This document shows, piece by piece, positions 51,173 to 62,625 of a stretch of 64,000 nucleotides of DNA; within the stretch, counting starts at the first letter, position 1; the number at the start of each line of letters is the position of its first letter. The notes beneath the pieces are model-generated. The model worked only from the letters and a program-made list of their open reading frames with translations, had not been told where the DNA came from and made no database searches. The DNA is from Cristatella mucedo (Eukaryota; Bryozoa; Phylactolaemata; Cristatellidae). The stretch is from the NCBI GenBank assembly GCA_009760855.2, contig WPIO01000199.1, positions 126,001-190,000 on the forward strand. The letters run 5' to 3'. Made by a program: the position numbers and the translations under genes.

Positions 51173-52164
51173 TTTTATTTATTAGTAAATATATATAATA
51201 AAATTTATATTAATAGTTACACAAGTAATTTATGTAAATCAGTATTTTTTGGGGGCTTCCTTTTCAGCTGCTGCGAGCAAGAACTAGCCAAGTGCTAGTG
51301 CGATCCGTGGCTTTCAAGCCAACAGTCAGGGCTGGTCAGTACTTTGCTGGAACCTCCGCTCAGGTAACTAAACGTGCTTGAGAAACTCTGATGGAAGCAG
51401 AAGCTAGCGACATTTTGCGCTGCTTTAAAATTCTGCAAGATCTCATTTCGCCTGCTAGAACTACTGCTGTGAAACGGGCGACATAATTACTGTCATGACG
51501 ACAAGGAACTAATTGGACTAACGGCTCGTCACTAACAAGCTAGTTTATCTAACCTGATCAGTATGAAAGAGCTTAAATTCACGACTGCCAAGCAAGCAGC
51601 TGCTGCTGCTACTAGTCCTTGGTGCCGGCACTTTCTTAGGTCTGATTCGAGGTTCGATTTGAACAAACTGACTGAGGCTGCTACCCACTGCGATGTTGTG
51701 CCAGGCTTCAAGTCTTTACGCAGTACTTCTGGAGCATTCCATGAATACTTACCCAGTGCTAGACAACAAGAGAAGATCCCTCCAAGCAAACGAGGGAAAA
51801 AAAGTAATGCATAAGAAAAGATCAGACAATTTGACTGGGCCGAGTGCCAACGGTCGCACGTGATAGCACCGAACTCTTAAGACTACAAATGCTCACTACT
51901 TACGATAACCCAGTTGCTATTCAATTGAAGGCTGTGCATTTGCATATAATTAAAAATCTCAGTGAGAAGGCAGGTAATGACAGCTCACACAAATAAGCCA
52001 GCCACCTCATCCAAACGATCAGGAGCAGTTGGAAACTATTTAGAAACAAGATTGCAAGTTGGCTAGTTAGGTATTTCAAGAAATTGTAGCCGAGTCCACT
52101 TTTCAATACTAGTTTGGTGTGAACTAGAGCACACATTTTGAGGCCGAAGTCGTGCACCTGGCGA
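51173..52164. other. Non-coding
   Basis: An 83-codon plus-strand open frame at 51563-51814 ('MKELKFTTAKQAAAAATSPW' start) ends in a lysine-rich tail ('SKRGKKSNA'). It has no recognised domain and no splice context, and is not called as a gene. Confidence 0.3.
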
Positions 52165-52330
52165 CAACAAGGTCGGCAATCGGTGAGCCGTTGTGGCACA
52201 CTAGGTATGGCAGTCGTTTCACAACCTCGTTCCCGCGGATCCTGAGGTGGGAGATTCTTTATCGTAGCTGCAGGCGATAATGACAGCCGTAAGTATCTTC
52301 TGCTGCTATTCAAAAGAGGCTGTTAAATGG
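52165..52330 (+). mobile_element. tRNA-derived SINE, copy 3
   Basis: Shares 'ctaggtatggcagtcgtttc', 'acaacctcg', 'gggagattctttat', 'gcaggcgataatgacagccg' and 'attcaaaagaggctgtt' with copy 2, about 1.2 kb away in the same orientation. Confidence 0.65.
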
Positions 52331-53810
52331 CTAGTATTTTTTTAGGCTGGTCGATTGGCTCGAGGTGAAGACGAACTAAGTTTGTGATTCAAGAATCAGC
52401 ATCACAATCAATTTAGATTAGAAAAACTACTACATCCTATAGAATGGCACAGCAGTTATATAGAGCCGTATCGATTATTTAAGCTGAGCCAAGCTTTTTT
52501 TCTTGAAGCCTTCTGCAGGAGAATGTGCTTCCAAACAATAAGTGGCATAGTAATAGAGTGAGCACGAAAGAGATACAATAGCTGTCGGTGCTACAGCAGA
52601 GGTAGCTGATTAGGTAGCTAAGATTGAGAGAAAGAGGTCCCTCAACAGGATCGGACTGCTGCTCTAAATGAACCCGAACAGCGAGTCGTTCTTAACAAGT
52701 CCATCTAATGAACTAATAATTAACTGACACGGCTGTCATATTAGTTTCTCCACTATGCTTCACAGTAATCGCTCTAAATTTCCCACCCAAAAGATAAATC
52801 GATCGACGAAAACCAGCAAACGGGATCGGTTGGTGTAAGGAAGTTTCCGGTCTCAAGAGGAGGAGAGGGAGAGAGGAACTGAGTGTGAGCGAGAGAGAGA
52901 GAGAGAGAGAGAGGGAGAGATAGACAATAGAAAAAACGAGCTGATGAGAACCAGCGAGACAAAGAGAGAACAATAATGGGCATGCAATAGTTAGGATAAG
53001 TAAGATGAAGTCTTTCAAACAGGAAATTAAGAGATCGGTGATGACAGTTACTATACAATAAAGATAAAAATTGGCAACTTTGAGTGAGGAACAGTAAATC
53101 AGAAAGCATGCAACAAAAACCCCAGACATTTAATGCAAAATTTTAAAAAGCAAGTGGCATACTTGAGACTAAATGACCGATGACAGATTAATTTAGAAAC
53201 AGATTGTTTCCGATAGAAGAAAATAAAAACACTTCCTTCCGGCACTTTACGACTCATAACATAGCAAGAGAAATAATGAGCAAGTCACACAACAAGCAAA
53301 AGACATTGCGAAAGAGATAGGTTCATTCGTGACGAACCTTATGGTTTACATTAGGTGCTTTGAACATTGCGTTAGCTCCTTGGTAGTATATTGATCTGCC
53401 GTCACGTAAAGGTTAGTAACGGAATTTCCGTGAGCTTAACATCAGCTATTCTGACCGACCTTTCCAAAAATAAGCCACCTTACAGAATCTGTATTTACAT
53501 CGGGTAACTGAAAGGGAACAGTGATTGTGCATGGCATGATATCAGGTGGTAGTAATAAATTACCTGTAGTGTGTGGCAGGTCAGCAATGCAGCACAGATC
53601 ACCGGTTGCACTAGTGCTAGGACGTGTATTTTAAATGTTCGAATATGAACCAAAAAAACAGCAGTACTACTGCTGCCACGCAATGATTGTTCAAGTATTT
53701 GTATGATTGCACTGAGAAAAGTTTACTTTAATGTATATACTATCTAACACATGGCCGGATGGAAAAACTAGTAGCATACGGAAGAATATCCACTGCCGAT
53801 CTTTACTGAC
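52331..53810. other. Presumed intron downstream of the Ig-2 exons, with a GA repeat
   Basis: A GA run lies at 52888-52921. On the minus strand, two weak exon-like windows were seen (52.75-52.86 kb after the CT tract, and 53.56-53.62 kb with donor 'CTACAG|gtaatt'). Neither has both good borders and a domain. Confidence 0.3.
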
Positions 53811-53914
53811 CTTGCATGGTGAGCTGCAAATGGTAAGAACAAATGTGATGCCCTCCGGAGGCCACTACTCGGCACTCGTACGCACCCAAATCATCTTGGG
53901 AGAGACTTGGTAAC
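53811..53914 (-). CDS. Ig domain 2, second half (F-strand exon)
   Basis: The exon has 104 bases, phase 2 in ('ttatctttgtag') and phase 1 out ('GCAAG|gtcagt'). It reads 'LPSLSQDDLGAYECRVVASG' then 'GHHICSYHLQLTMQ'. 'D-D-L-G-A-Y-E-C' is the diagnostic F-strand motif of Ig domains (D-x-G-x-Y-x-C). An extra cysteine follows in the F-G loop ('HHIC'), possibly for a second disulphide. It joins the exon at 54513-54666 across a 598-base intron in matching phase 2; the joint codon is GAG. Confidence 0.86.
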
Positions 53915-54512
53915 CTACAAAGATAACCAAGTGTTTCACTTTAGAACGTGAATTGATTTATTTTCGGAGCGTCTTAGTGCTACGTATTGTTATATTTCAT
54001 CAACTATTACTCAGATTGAGTGGAAGCAGTAGAAGCACGAAGTGTCCTATAATTGAAATGATAGGGCCAAACGCTAGCAGTACAATTTCTTGCGTACTTA
54101 GGAGTCAAGTGACAGAGATATGTCATTAAATCAATCTCACTGTTCAACATTCCACCGCCAAGGGATTTCAGATGCAAAAAATGAATGTAGCAGAGTGGAA
54201 TGCATCGTAGTTCTGCTAAGATGTCACAATTGGTGTATGACTGTGACGTGTGTGCACGAAAAAAGGCCTTTCTGACAGAGAGGACTACTACTCCAAATCA
54301 AAATGTGGTTCAACAGAGAAACTACATACAGTGTCCTCATCTCCTTCCGTTGACCGTAAGGCAAGGCCCAATAATTTGAAAACAAAACCCAAATCGGAAT
54401 GGACGAATTTTCATGCAGATATAGCCGCATGCACTCACAACGTCAACGACAATACGGCTGTAATGCCTTCAAGCAGTTAAGAAGCAGAACCTGATGCCAA
54501 CGCCTGACTCAC

Positions 54513-54666
54513 TCCAATACACCATCGCACAGCAGTCGATCATTGCGTATGCCTTTCTTTAGCCATTCTATTTGTAGAGTAGAGTCTTTATTGGCGGAAC
54601 ATGCAATCTTCAACATGGTGCCAAGTCGGAAAGAGTTGCCACAGTTAAGATGCCGTACCCCAATAG
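54513..54666 (-). CDS. Ig domain 2, first half (B/C-strand exon)
   Basis: The exon has 154 bases, phase 1 in ('cttcactttatag') and phase 2 out ('TTGGA|gtgagt'). It reads 'FRLGTMLKIACSANKDSTLQ', 'IEWLKKGIRN' and 'CDGVL'. The B-strand cysteine (L-x-I-x-C) and C-strand tryptophan (E-W-L-K-K-G) are the Ig core. With the next exon it forms a complete I/C2-type domain, normally extracellular and used for adhesion or ligand binding. A second in-phase acceptor ('ttgctttag', exon start about 54706) would add some 13 residues. Confidence 0.85.
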
Positions 54667-55438
54667 CTATAAAGTGAAGTCTTAAAGTCTTCCATTTGAT
54701 AGCACCACCTAAAGCAATGAACGTGCAAATGAACCAAGGTCGGGTGAGGAGCAAATTAAACAGCAATGTTGTGCACTGTTTCCTCGAGCTGTGCTCTGCT
54801 TAGTGAGAACGATGATGAATAATCAATTCCATTCAGATATATCACAACACCTAGCATCTCTTGTGGCAACCCGTGCTCTGAGGTAGCACAATTCTTTCAC
54901 ACCATCCCGATCGAACGATTTATTAAAGGAACATTGCAGCATTACAAGACCACTTCCTGGCACTTGGAGAGTACTGCCAATTGCTTCACGATGCAAGCTC
55001 TTGCTATGTATCTGCCATTGACCAGGGGATGCTACTGGGAGCGTGATTGGTCAAAGCAAGTAGGTGACATAATCTAGCCTTGCTACAAGCACGTGATGAA
55101 TAGAGGGACTGATTTCATCTGGTTTCAAACGAGAAGTCCAAGCATACTGCTACAGTATCAATATGCAGTATGCATGAGGTTGTGATTTGTATTGTGTATC
55201 ATAACAAATTCTTCAAGGAAGGATTACTCGAAAACGAAAATCAGTGGCAGGCATACCACGGTCTCGTCATCGCTGCACTTTCGAAGACCATTGCCGACTG
55301 ATAGCCTTTTCACTATTGAACTGATGAAAAGGTCTCGTTGGAATGCAAAGCCACGGAAATGCCTGCTCAGCCACAAATTCAACGTTCAACATAACGGAAA
55401 GCTCTTACCACTGTGGTTTTTAGTTATCCTTACAGCAC

Positions 55439-55512
55439 CAGAGGACGATGCAGTTGCATTTTGAACCGTGTAAACGTAAAAACCACAATCCTCTGTGTTG
55501 AAATTTTGAATT
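55439..55512 (-). CDS. Ig domain 1, second half with displaced cysteine
   Basis: Phase 2 in after 'ccactgttttag'. It reads 'IQNFNTEDCGFYVYTVQNAT' followed by serines. The motif D-x-G-x-Y is kept, but the position of the usual F-strand cysteine is tyrosine ('Y-V-Y'), and a cysteine sits five residues earlier ('D-C-G'). NAT is a glycosylation sequon. The 3' border is uncertain. A phase-1 donor ('TCTG|gtgctg', end 55439) keeps the frame with Ig-2 but is weak. The strong donor 'GGTGCT|gtaagg' (end 55434) is phase 0 and would need another exon. The intron to the first half is 948 bases. Confidence 0.74.
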
Positions 55513-56460
55513 CTAAAACAGTGGTTGCGATCAAAGAACACTGGGAAAAGGCAAGATCATGGTTCGTGCATATCGCTATTTCATCTGATGGACACGCCGG
55601 ATCAAGAAAAATTCTGACTTGAAACTCAAACATTGTTGACCAGAGTCTACACAAACGGTGAGCTTGCATAAAGATGCATTCTTTCATCAAGCACATGCTA
55701 CAAGTTTAGATCTGGTGTGGGGCAATATAAACCTAGTACACGGCCAATTGGAGCACTCTCACGACAAAAACTAGCATAACAAAGCTATTATCCAATTAAT
55801 GACATCAATAGTCTAGGCCGTCTCAGAAAAAACAAGCTTCAATGATCATGGTGGTCGCATGCAAACGGGTCGGGGCATCGAGGGATTTCTAATGTTAGAT
55901 CCTCGACTACGATGGACAGGGTGGCTGAGTAGAGTGCGTTTTAGGTGGTTAAATTCGCTATCCGGCCATAGTGGTAATAACAAAATATTGAGTTTCCCAA
56001 ACGAAAGATTCCTGAATGAATCGTTCCAATCATACAGAAAAAGTAAAATACTCTGTGCAGTTCATTATACAACTATTGCAATATATGTTCTTACACACGC
56101 CATCGCTAATTTCAGTGGCATTGCCTCTTTTGTCAGGTTCTGTAGCTGTCAATCTATTTATCTATACCGTTTTCGCTTTATTACTCCACCGTCTTTATTT
56201 GTTTGGTCCCGATCGCTGGCAGTGGCTCTGCATTATTGCATTTTCTCTCCTTCTATTTAGACACTGCCCACATGTACAATTCTTGGAGGGCACTATTCTG
56301 AGCTGGTGCAAGTTCAATGGTATTTTGCTATGCTGCTTCTGGATCATAAATTGTCGCTCATAATTTTCGTCCGCCGGGAATGCAGTAGGAGGCCGCAGTG
56401 ATGCAAGAACAAGAAATCAATTCCAATACATCGCTAACCACCTCTCAAACGGTTCCTTAC

Positions 56461-56653
56461 GTGAGCTGGTTGCCATTGATGCTATGTGCAGGCAGAAAAG
56501 GAACGATCTGACCTTTAATGATTCTCTTCCATGAATAATCAGGAGCAGGTTGATTATCGGCTTGGCAATCAAGAACGAGCTGGCTACCGATAGGTGTGCT
56601 TCCCTTGCGTTTTTTGTTGACTTTCACAAAGACCGATTTTGGAGTCTGACCCA
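56461..56653 (-). CDS. Ig domain 1, first half (B/C-strand exon)
   Basis: The exon has 193 bases, phase 1 in ('aattgttgtag') and phase 2 out ('CTCAC|gtaagg'). It reads 'GQTPKSVFVKVNKKRKGSTP', then 'IGSQLVLDCQADNQPAPDYS', then 'WKRIIKG'. 'G-S-x-L-x-L-x-C-x-A' is the B strand and 'Y-S-W-K-R' the C strand. The domain continues in the exon at 55439-55512: 'NGNQLT' followed by 'IQNFNTED' gives a natural E-to-F transition. The phase-1 entry could accept a signal-peptide exon, or the phase-1 donor at 63359 upstream. No signal-peptide exon was found between 56.7 and 61.6 kb. Confidence 0.84.
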
Positions 56654-59269
56654 CTACAACAATTAAACGATTTAATTAAAAGTTCGTGCATCCAAGAATG
56701 ACACGGGCTTCAAAATAATCAATTAACAAACGTAGGACAATGTTGGGAACACATATCTCGGGTTACAGAGACGCAGGAAATTCGTCAAAGCGCCTGGTGC
56801 TTCTTCTAATGCCTATTAACCTAAGCACAATCAAACATAAAGGGCAAGCTCTCCTGAGCCCCTGCTATTTTTATGCACATATAGAACCCGTAGACTACAG
56901 AGTTGTATAGCCCAGCGTTTATTACAGCCTGTATAATCCACTACACGCATGTGCTTTATACACCGGATTACTTACACTCCTAAGCTATACCCAGTTGGCT
57001 ACGGTCTGATTGGCTGAGCTGATAACGAGTGTGGTGCAGGTCATCGGCTCCAGTATCCTGCCTGGACGTGTTGCTTGAATATTTGAACGACTAATATCAA
57101 GGGATATCGCCATGCCTCTACCCATGCCATGATTTTTCAAGAATTTGTTTTACAAATCTTTACACTGTATAATACATGTCCGGATCAGAAAATCTGTATT
57201 ATGCAGAACAGTCGTCGTATGCAAAATACCAAAAGCATGATCAGGTAGAGGTGCGAAGTGAGAGTGGGGCAAACTGCTGAGAGCTTACTAGATCTGTAGA
57301 GAAAGACTTTGACGTAGGATCTAGTACTGCTAATAATTAGTGAAAGACTAGTTACGGTTGATACAGAGAGCTAAATATAATCAAATAGAAAAAACAGTAA
57401 ACTCGCCAGCGGCACACGTGTAACCAAACAGCTGATAATTATTTTTATTATTATATGTGGTTATTTTGAGATTATGACACACTGTCGTTGGGTAATGGCT
57501 TGTTACAATGTATGACAGCTTTATATAAGTAACGGGCAGCAAAGGCTAGGGAGTTGGCTCGAGGAGGCAGGTGGAGGCAGTGGCCTACTGGCTAGCTGTA
57601 GCTACCTTGCGAATAGAGATCTTTGAGCAGCTTCGGTGTTCTGTATGGTATCGCATGCCTGCTGCTTCGAGAATGTCAAACTACAAGTTGTTTTGACATT
57701 AGAAATGTTAACTGCCCCTTCGGAGTAGTAAATGTCTTTCTGTCCACGTTACAGATGCTCCAAGGGAAGCGTGACTAACTGATGACAGATACCATTAGAA
57801 AATTCATCAGCCTTGACTGCTCGTTGCAGCCGGCACCGCCTAACCATAACCTGCAGCATAAGCACACTAAGGACAGATCACAAGAAACAACTAAATGCAG
57901 TCAATAAAAGGTGTGTTATAAGTTCCTGATTAAATTGTGTTGTATCAGGGGTTATCATGACGTCAGCTGGCCAACAACTAGTCCTATAAATAAGGATGTC
58001 CAATGGCTCTTATTTGAAAATATTACAAAAATAAATGAAATTATCTCAATAAAAAACGGATGAACTCCATAGAACTGGAGTTGCTAAGCCGGTAAAACTT
58101 GCAATGAGTTAGATTCAAACCTGTCACAACAGCACATGCTTATTGATCTGTAAATTTCAATAGTATTGTGTACATAGGTTTTTAAAACCGCTGTTTTTAA
58201 TACAGCTAGCGAATTCAATTATGCAGTACAAGTAGATACCTTCAGTATTAACTGCTGAGTTGTTTCGCATACCATGCTCTTTATGTTATGTCAAGTCACG
58301 TGGTTCATATCCCCTCCCACGAAAAGTAAAGTCTCTCTGCTTGTTTTCTTGATCACGTGGCAGCATTTCATGCAAGTAAGCGATAAATTTTTCTCGTGTG
58401 GTTCTCATTTCTGACGCTCAAAGCACCAAATTTCGAGCAGAGGCTGACTCATTTTCTCTTGTAGCTCCAGCCCATGACCATCTTTACATCAATGACCACA
58501 CACTCTACCAAAGCGTTTTTTTTCTAAAACAGTATGCTATAATTACGTGTTACTTACAAATTCTCAACATCTTGCCGCATGCATATCGTATTCAGTGTAT
58601 GGGTGCACTCTCCTTCAGAACGAAAGTCACCTTAGAATGGTGAAAACACAATAACCTAGACATCCATGCTGTCCACGACATGAATGTCTTCTTTGCTGCT
58701 ATCACTTTATTAGACCTGTCACCATTAGTAAAATGCCCCAACACAACACTCGCTGACATGCTCGACGAGTATGCATCTCCTACTAAGTGCACTGCGTGCC
58801 CTCACCCAGAAGGCTAGGATATACCCAAGACATAAATAGTTAGGTCTTCTAAGAGAAAGCTTGAACAAGCATGAAAATAATCTTGCCTGGTTGTCTCATC
58901 TCCAGACATGCGTGGACCACTGTAGATCAAACCAGTCGATTATAGAAAAGGCCAATTATAGCTTATGTAAAGAAGTTGTTGAATCCTTGATGCAAGATCC
59001 GACAATGCGGTTGTCTACTATCAATAATATACCCACCCACTCCCAGATTAGCCTCTTATGTGGTGATACTTGTGATGAGCTTCCTAAATAGGCCTATAGC
59101 TTCTTTGTGATCAAGGTAGATAAGATGAGAGAGTTTATCCTCAGGTTAGCAACATCTACTGTGGACTATTGTTCCTCAAGTCAGTGGAGAACGTCAATGG
59201 CAACAGTATAGAGGGCACTGTGTGCCCTCATTCTGAAGTGCATATCCCAATAAAAGAAGACTGCCGGTC
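56654..59269. other. Upstream of the Ig exons; no exon supported
   Basis: A minus-strand donor-like site near 56985 ('GGAGT|gtaagt') is preceded by a partly open stretch, but the frames carry a stop just before it. Another near 58554 lacks an open frame. A signal-peptide exon is expected somewhere here if the Ig gene is separate, but was not seen. Confidence 0.35.
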
Positions 59270-60930
59270 CTCTAGACCCTATTCCCAAGTCCTGCTTCTG
59301 TGATGCATAAATTTTCGGTGGCCATTCCTAAAAAACATTGCAAATGTGCTACAAATATCAGATAATATCCTCTCACCATTCAAAAGGCTGTTGTCAAGCT
59401 ATCACATCAGAAATCTAAACTATACCAAGAGAATTAGAGCGAGCTTTGCCTAGTCTTTCTTCTACCGTTTTTATAAAAGTCGTTGAATCGAGTTGTGGCA
59501 GACTGGCTAAACTGCTGTATTTGAACCTCAAACCTGGCAACTAAGTTCCAGTCTGGCTTTAGAGGTAACCATTCAAAAGGATCCGCATTGTTTAGCTTGT
59601 GTGACGGTTGCAGGAAAGCAGACTTAGGAGGAATTTCTCATTATGCCTGTATCATTATTTCGGCCGCTTTTGACACTATCAATCTCCAAGTCCTTCTTGA
59701 ACGCCTCTCATCTCACCTGGGCATCACTGACACACTGATACAATGGTTTATGATCTCCCTCAGAGAAAGACTCGAGAGCATTTATGTCAGTGGACAAAGA
59801 TCCCTAGAGTAATCGCTGAAGTACGACGCACCTTAGGACTTTGTGCCGAAGCGGAAACTCGGACAGTAGTGTATTAACATAATGTCGAATGGACGTCCAA
59901 TAGCTGAAAGGCAAACAATATTGCAGTGACAAGAACTGTAAAATGCCTAGAAAGAGATTAAGTTCTCTGAGGGCGGTATATCAGATGTTGTGATATTATT
60001 ATTACTATCTCACGGTTTATAATATCCTTCTTGCCGATGTGATTGACAGGCGAAATGATGAATCTCAATTCAGTGTTGCTGATGACACTCAGTTGCACCG
60101 TTGCTTTGATTACTCTAGCGCCTCCAGCACGTCTAATTCTTTCAACTCCCTTTCTGGATGCATGGATGGCAGCAAACTTCTCAAATTTAATTACAGTAGA
60201 ATTAAATAGCTACGATTAAAGTAAGTGTTATTCCAAAATTGCTTAACTTAATACTTGAAATAGGCTCTGCCAGCATATCTCCTGTTTCATCTGCACGAAA
60301 TCGAGATGTCCTGTTCCAAAGTACCCTTTCCTTTGACGACCACATCAGATCCACATTCACGCTTGAGCACTTTCAGCTATATGGCATTGCTCAATACATG
60401 GGCTTGCTAAGACTAGTATACAACATCTACATGGGTACATGCACTTATGACATCCTATCTCGGCTTCTGTAGCTCACTGATGGCTGTTTAACCGGCCTCT
60501 GCAATCAGGTTACAGTTTGTGCCTAACTCTGCAGCTGGACTTGTCTCTCGTAAGCGTCACAGTCTCCACATCACACCACTTGTTGCCGACCTGTGCTGGC
60601 CCATGGTCAAGCAGGGTATCGATTTCAAGGCTGTGCCACTCACTTTTAGGTCTCTTCATTCTTGTTTCCAGCTTACCTATCAGATCTACTCCCCCACCAT
60701 GTAAATCATCGCATCACGTACTTTTCGCATCTAGCGGCTTACCGATGTCTCATGCGAACCTCAAATATAGTAGAGACCAAGCCTTCGGTGAGTATGCTTT
60801 CAAAGCTTGGAACTCACTTGCCATATCTGGACATCATACTGACAACATTTAAAAAGAAAATAAAAACGCGAATATTTATACCAGCATTCAGTGAGTCACT
60901 GTGATTTTTCCTTCGTGTGCTGACACTGTG
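59270..60930 (+). mobile_element. LINE family B, longest sense copy, interrupted
   Basis: RT blocks in order: 'SGFRGNH' type near 59.56 kb; 'SAAFDTINLQVLLERLSSHL' near 59.68 kb; then an insertion (59815-60013); then 'VADDTQLHRCFDYSSAS' (YADD degraded to VADD) near 60.08 kb; 'ISPVSSARNRDVLFQSTLSF' near 60.29 kb; and the C-terminal 'PMSHANLKYSRDQAFGEYAF' near 60.75 kb. Multiple stops are present. Confidence 0.82.
59815..60013 (+). mobile_element. SINE-like insertion inside LINE-B
   Basis: It interrupts the RT frame between 'SGQRSLE' and 'YNILLADVI'. Its end, 'atgcctagaaagagattaag' then 'ttctctgagggcggtatat', matches the repeat at 16.18-16.22 kb and ends in TATTATTATTA. The head is too diverged to show a clear tRNA A box. 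Confidence 0.5.
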
Positions 60931-61628
60931 GATGCTGCTACAGATTATCTTTTTCATGTCAACTCTCCTCATTGTATGCTTGTGGACATTGAGCTTGACA
61001 TGAAAAACTATTTGATCCTTGTTCCTTTACAGCATATGGAAACTGCCAAGAATGGCATTATTTTCTGATGGCACGATACAAATGTATTATTATGATTAGT
61101 ATTACTTATTTATTTCTGCTTTGCAATGCCCTACCTGAATCGTTTTCTCGGGAAGCTGAAATTTGACGATCTTCTTTATCTGCAAACAAGTGCAAAAATG
61201 CTGATCCCATATCGACAGCATGCCACTCACACAAATAAGCCTGTCACTTTGTTCAAATAATCCTAAGCAGTGCTACAATATCTAGAACGACCTTGGCAGT
61301 GGGCTAGGTTGAATATTTTTTGGGAACGGGCACCGAACCCAGTTGTATATATTGCTTCGGTACGACGAGAGTGAGCTCACTTTTTGAGCCGCTAGTCATG
61401 CATCCAGCAACAAAAAGTAGTCAGCCCTGGAGATCAATTTGAGGATTACTGAAGGCAATCAATAACAGATAGCAGGATTGGCTATAATAAATTATTTAAA
61501 AACTTTAAATGTGCGATATTCGACTTGTAGGCGTGCTTATGTGTTGTCTCCCACAGAGGTAGAGCAAACAAAACAATGGGCACTGTTTCAAGGTCAAAGA
61601 TCTTGGATCTTGAGATTTAAGGCTCTTG
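60931..61628. other. 3' flank of the transmembrane exon
   Basis: For the minus-strand TM gene this would be 3' UTR and downstream sequence. No canonical AATAAA was seen on the minus strand close to the stop; only 'aataat' near 61485. Confidence 0.35.
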
Positions 61629-61786
61629 TCAATTGGTCGGGGTAAGAGGGGAAGCACTGCAAAGGCACCAACCGATTTTCCAGATGGCGATGCAAATGAC
61701 AACGAGAAGCACGACTACCACGCCTGCCACGATGGTGAGTGCAATGATGCTGCTGTAGTCCACTGAGGTGCTGGCCGACGTTCCAA
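61629..61786 (-). CDS. Transmembrane exon with very short cytoplasmic tail
   Basis: Phase 1 in after 'gctacttctttatag'. It encodes 51 residues: a short serine/threonine-rich stalk ('GTSASTSVDYS'), a strong membrane segment ('IIALTIVAGVVVVLLVVICI' to 'AIW'), then 'KIGWCLCSASPLTPTN' and a TGA stop. The tail has two cysteines just inside the membrane, possible palmitoylation sites. This looks like the last exon of a type I single-pass protein without a signalling domain. No consensus donor was found after the TM segment, so read-through to the stop is the simplest model. Because Ig exons lie downstream on the same strand, it either ends a separate upstream gene or is an alternative last exon. 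Confidence 0.65.
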
Positions 61787-62394
61787 CTATAAAGAAGTAG
61801 CAGGCGACACCAGGTCAACTCGTCACTTTTAAAGAGTTCAGTAATTGAGAAAGTTGATGCCTGACGTCTCAGCACTCATTCAATCAGCAACATAGCATAC
61901 TAACACTAACTCCTGCAGTGACAGTCAAGAATATCTGAAGATATATGAAAATATGGGGAGACAAAAACCAATGCAGCATGTTCACTTGCATGCAACACTA
62001 AGCGATGCTTGTCCAGGCTCGTTGTTTTTGTCATCAAGAGTTAGCTAATGCTTTGAACTAGGGTTTTCCATGCACTGGAAAGTAGTATAATAAATTTTGA
62101 ATTTAGGATATTCAAAATATGTTATTCAACTTTATTCTAAATATTCTTGATGAAAATATTAAAATTATTATTACATATCATTGAGAGATTGTCATTACAG
62201 CATGTAAAGAACAAAAGCTAGCCCGTTTAATATTCCTAATTTGAATCCATACTGTAATGTTATAGTTTAGCTATGGCGGTATAGAGCAGGGAGTTTTAGC
62301 GATCCACTGCAATATACCCTAAGAAAAAAATTTGAATCTGAAATCAGGAGTTTAAACTCAGAATTTAAGTTAGTATTAGAGCACCGCCACCGTT
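61787..62394. other. Presumed intron upstream of the TM exon
   Basis: AT-rich with no recognised element. Confidence 0.35.
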
Positions 62395-62625
62395 ATAAGG
62401 TACCACTGCTACTTCCATGCTACTCGCTACCTCAGCTGCTCTCCTGACTCTGCAATGCTTCCCACTTTCTCTTTGTTGCGTGAGACGAAGTCTGTTGGCT
62501 ACTGAATGCATACAGAAAGCGGCTTAGGCTGTGAGTGTGCTACACAAAATTCTCCTGCGTAACACCCACATGTTCTTTATGACTTTGTGGAGTTACATAC
62601 GGAGATACATTACATTACCGAGCAA
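62395..62625 (+). mobile_element. LINE family A, 3' end fragment
   Basis: Runs from 'ccactgctacttccatgcta' to 'gagatacattacattaccg', close in sequence to the 48.2-50.1 kb copy. It lies antisense within the intron before the TM exon. Confidence 0.85.

Noticed and set aside
52713-52860. Minus-strand open stretch after a CT tract that could act as polypyrimidine tract
   Set aside because: All frames reach a stop without a credible donor, and no domain is visible.
55859-56363. Two overlapping plus-strand open frames of 115-133 codons, partly hydrophobic
   Set aside because: They lie exactly in the intron between the two halves of Ig domain 1 on the other strand, have no domain, and overlap each other in different frames.
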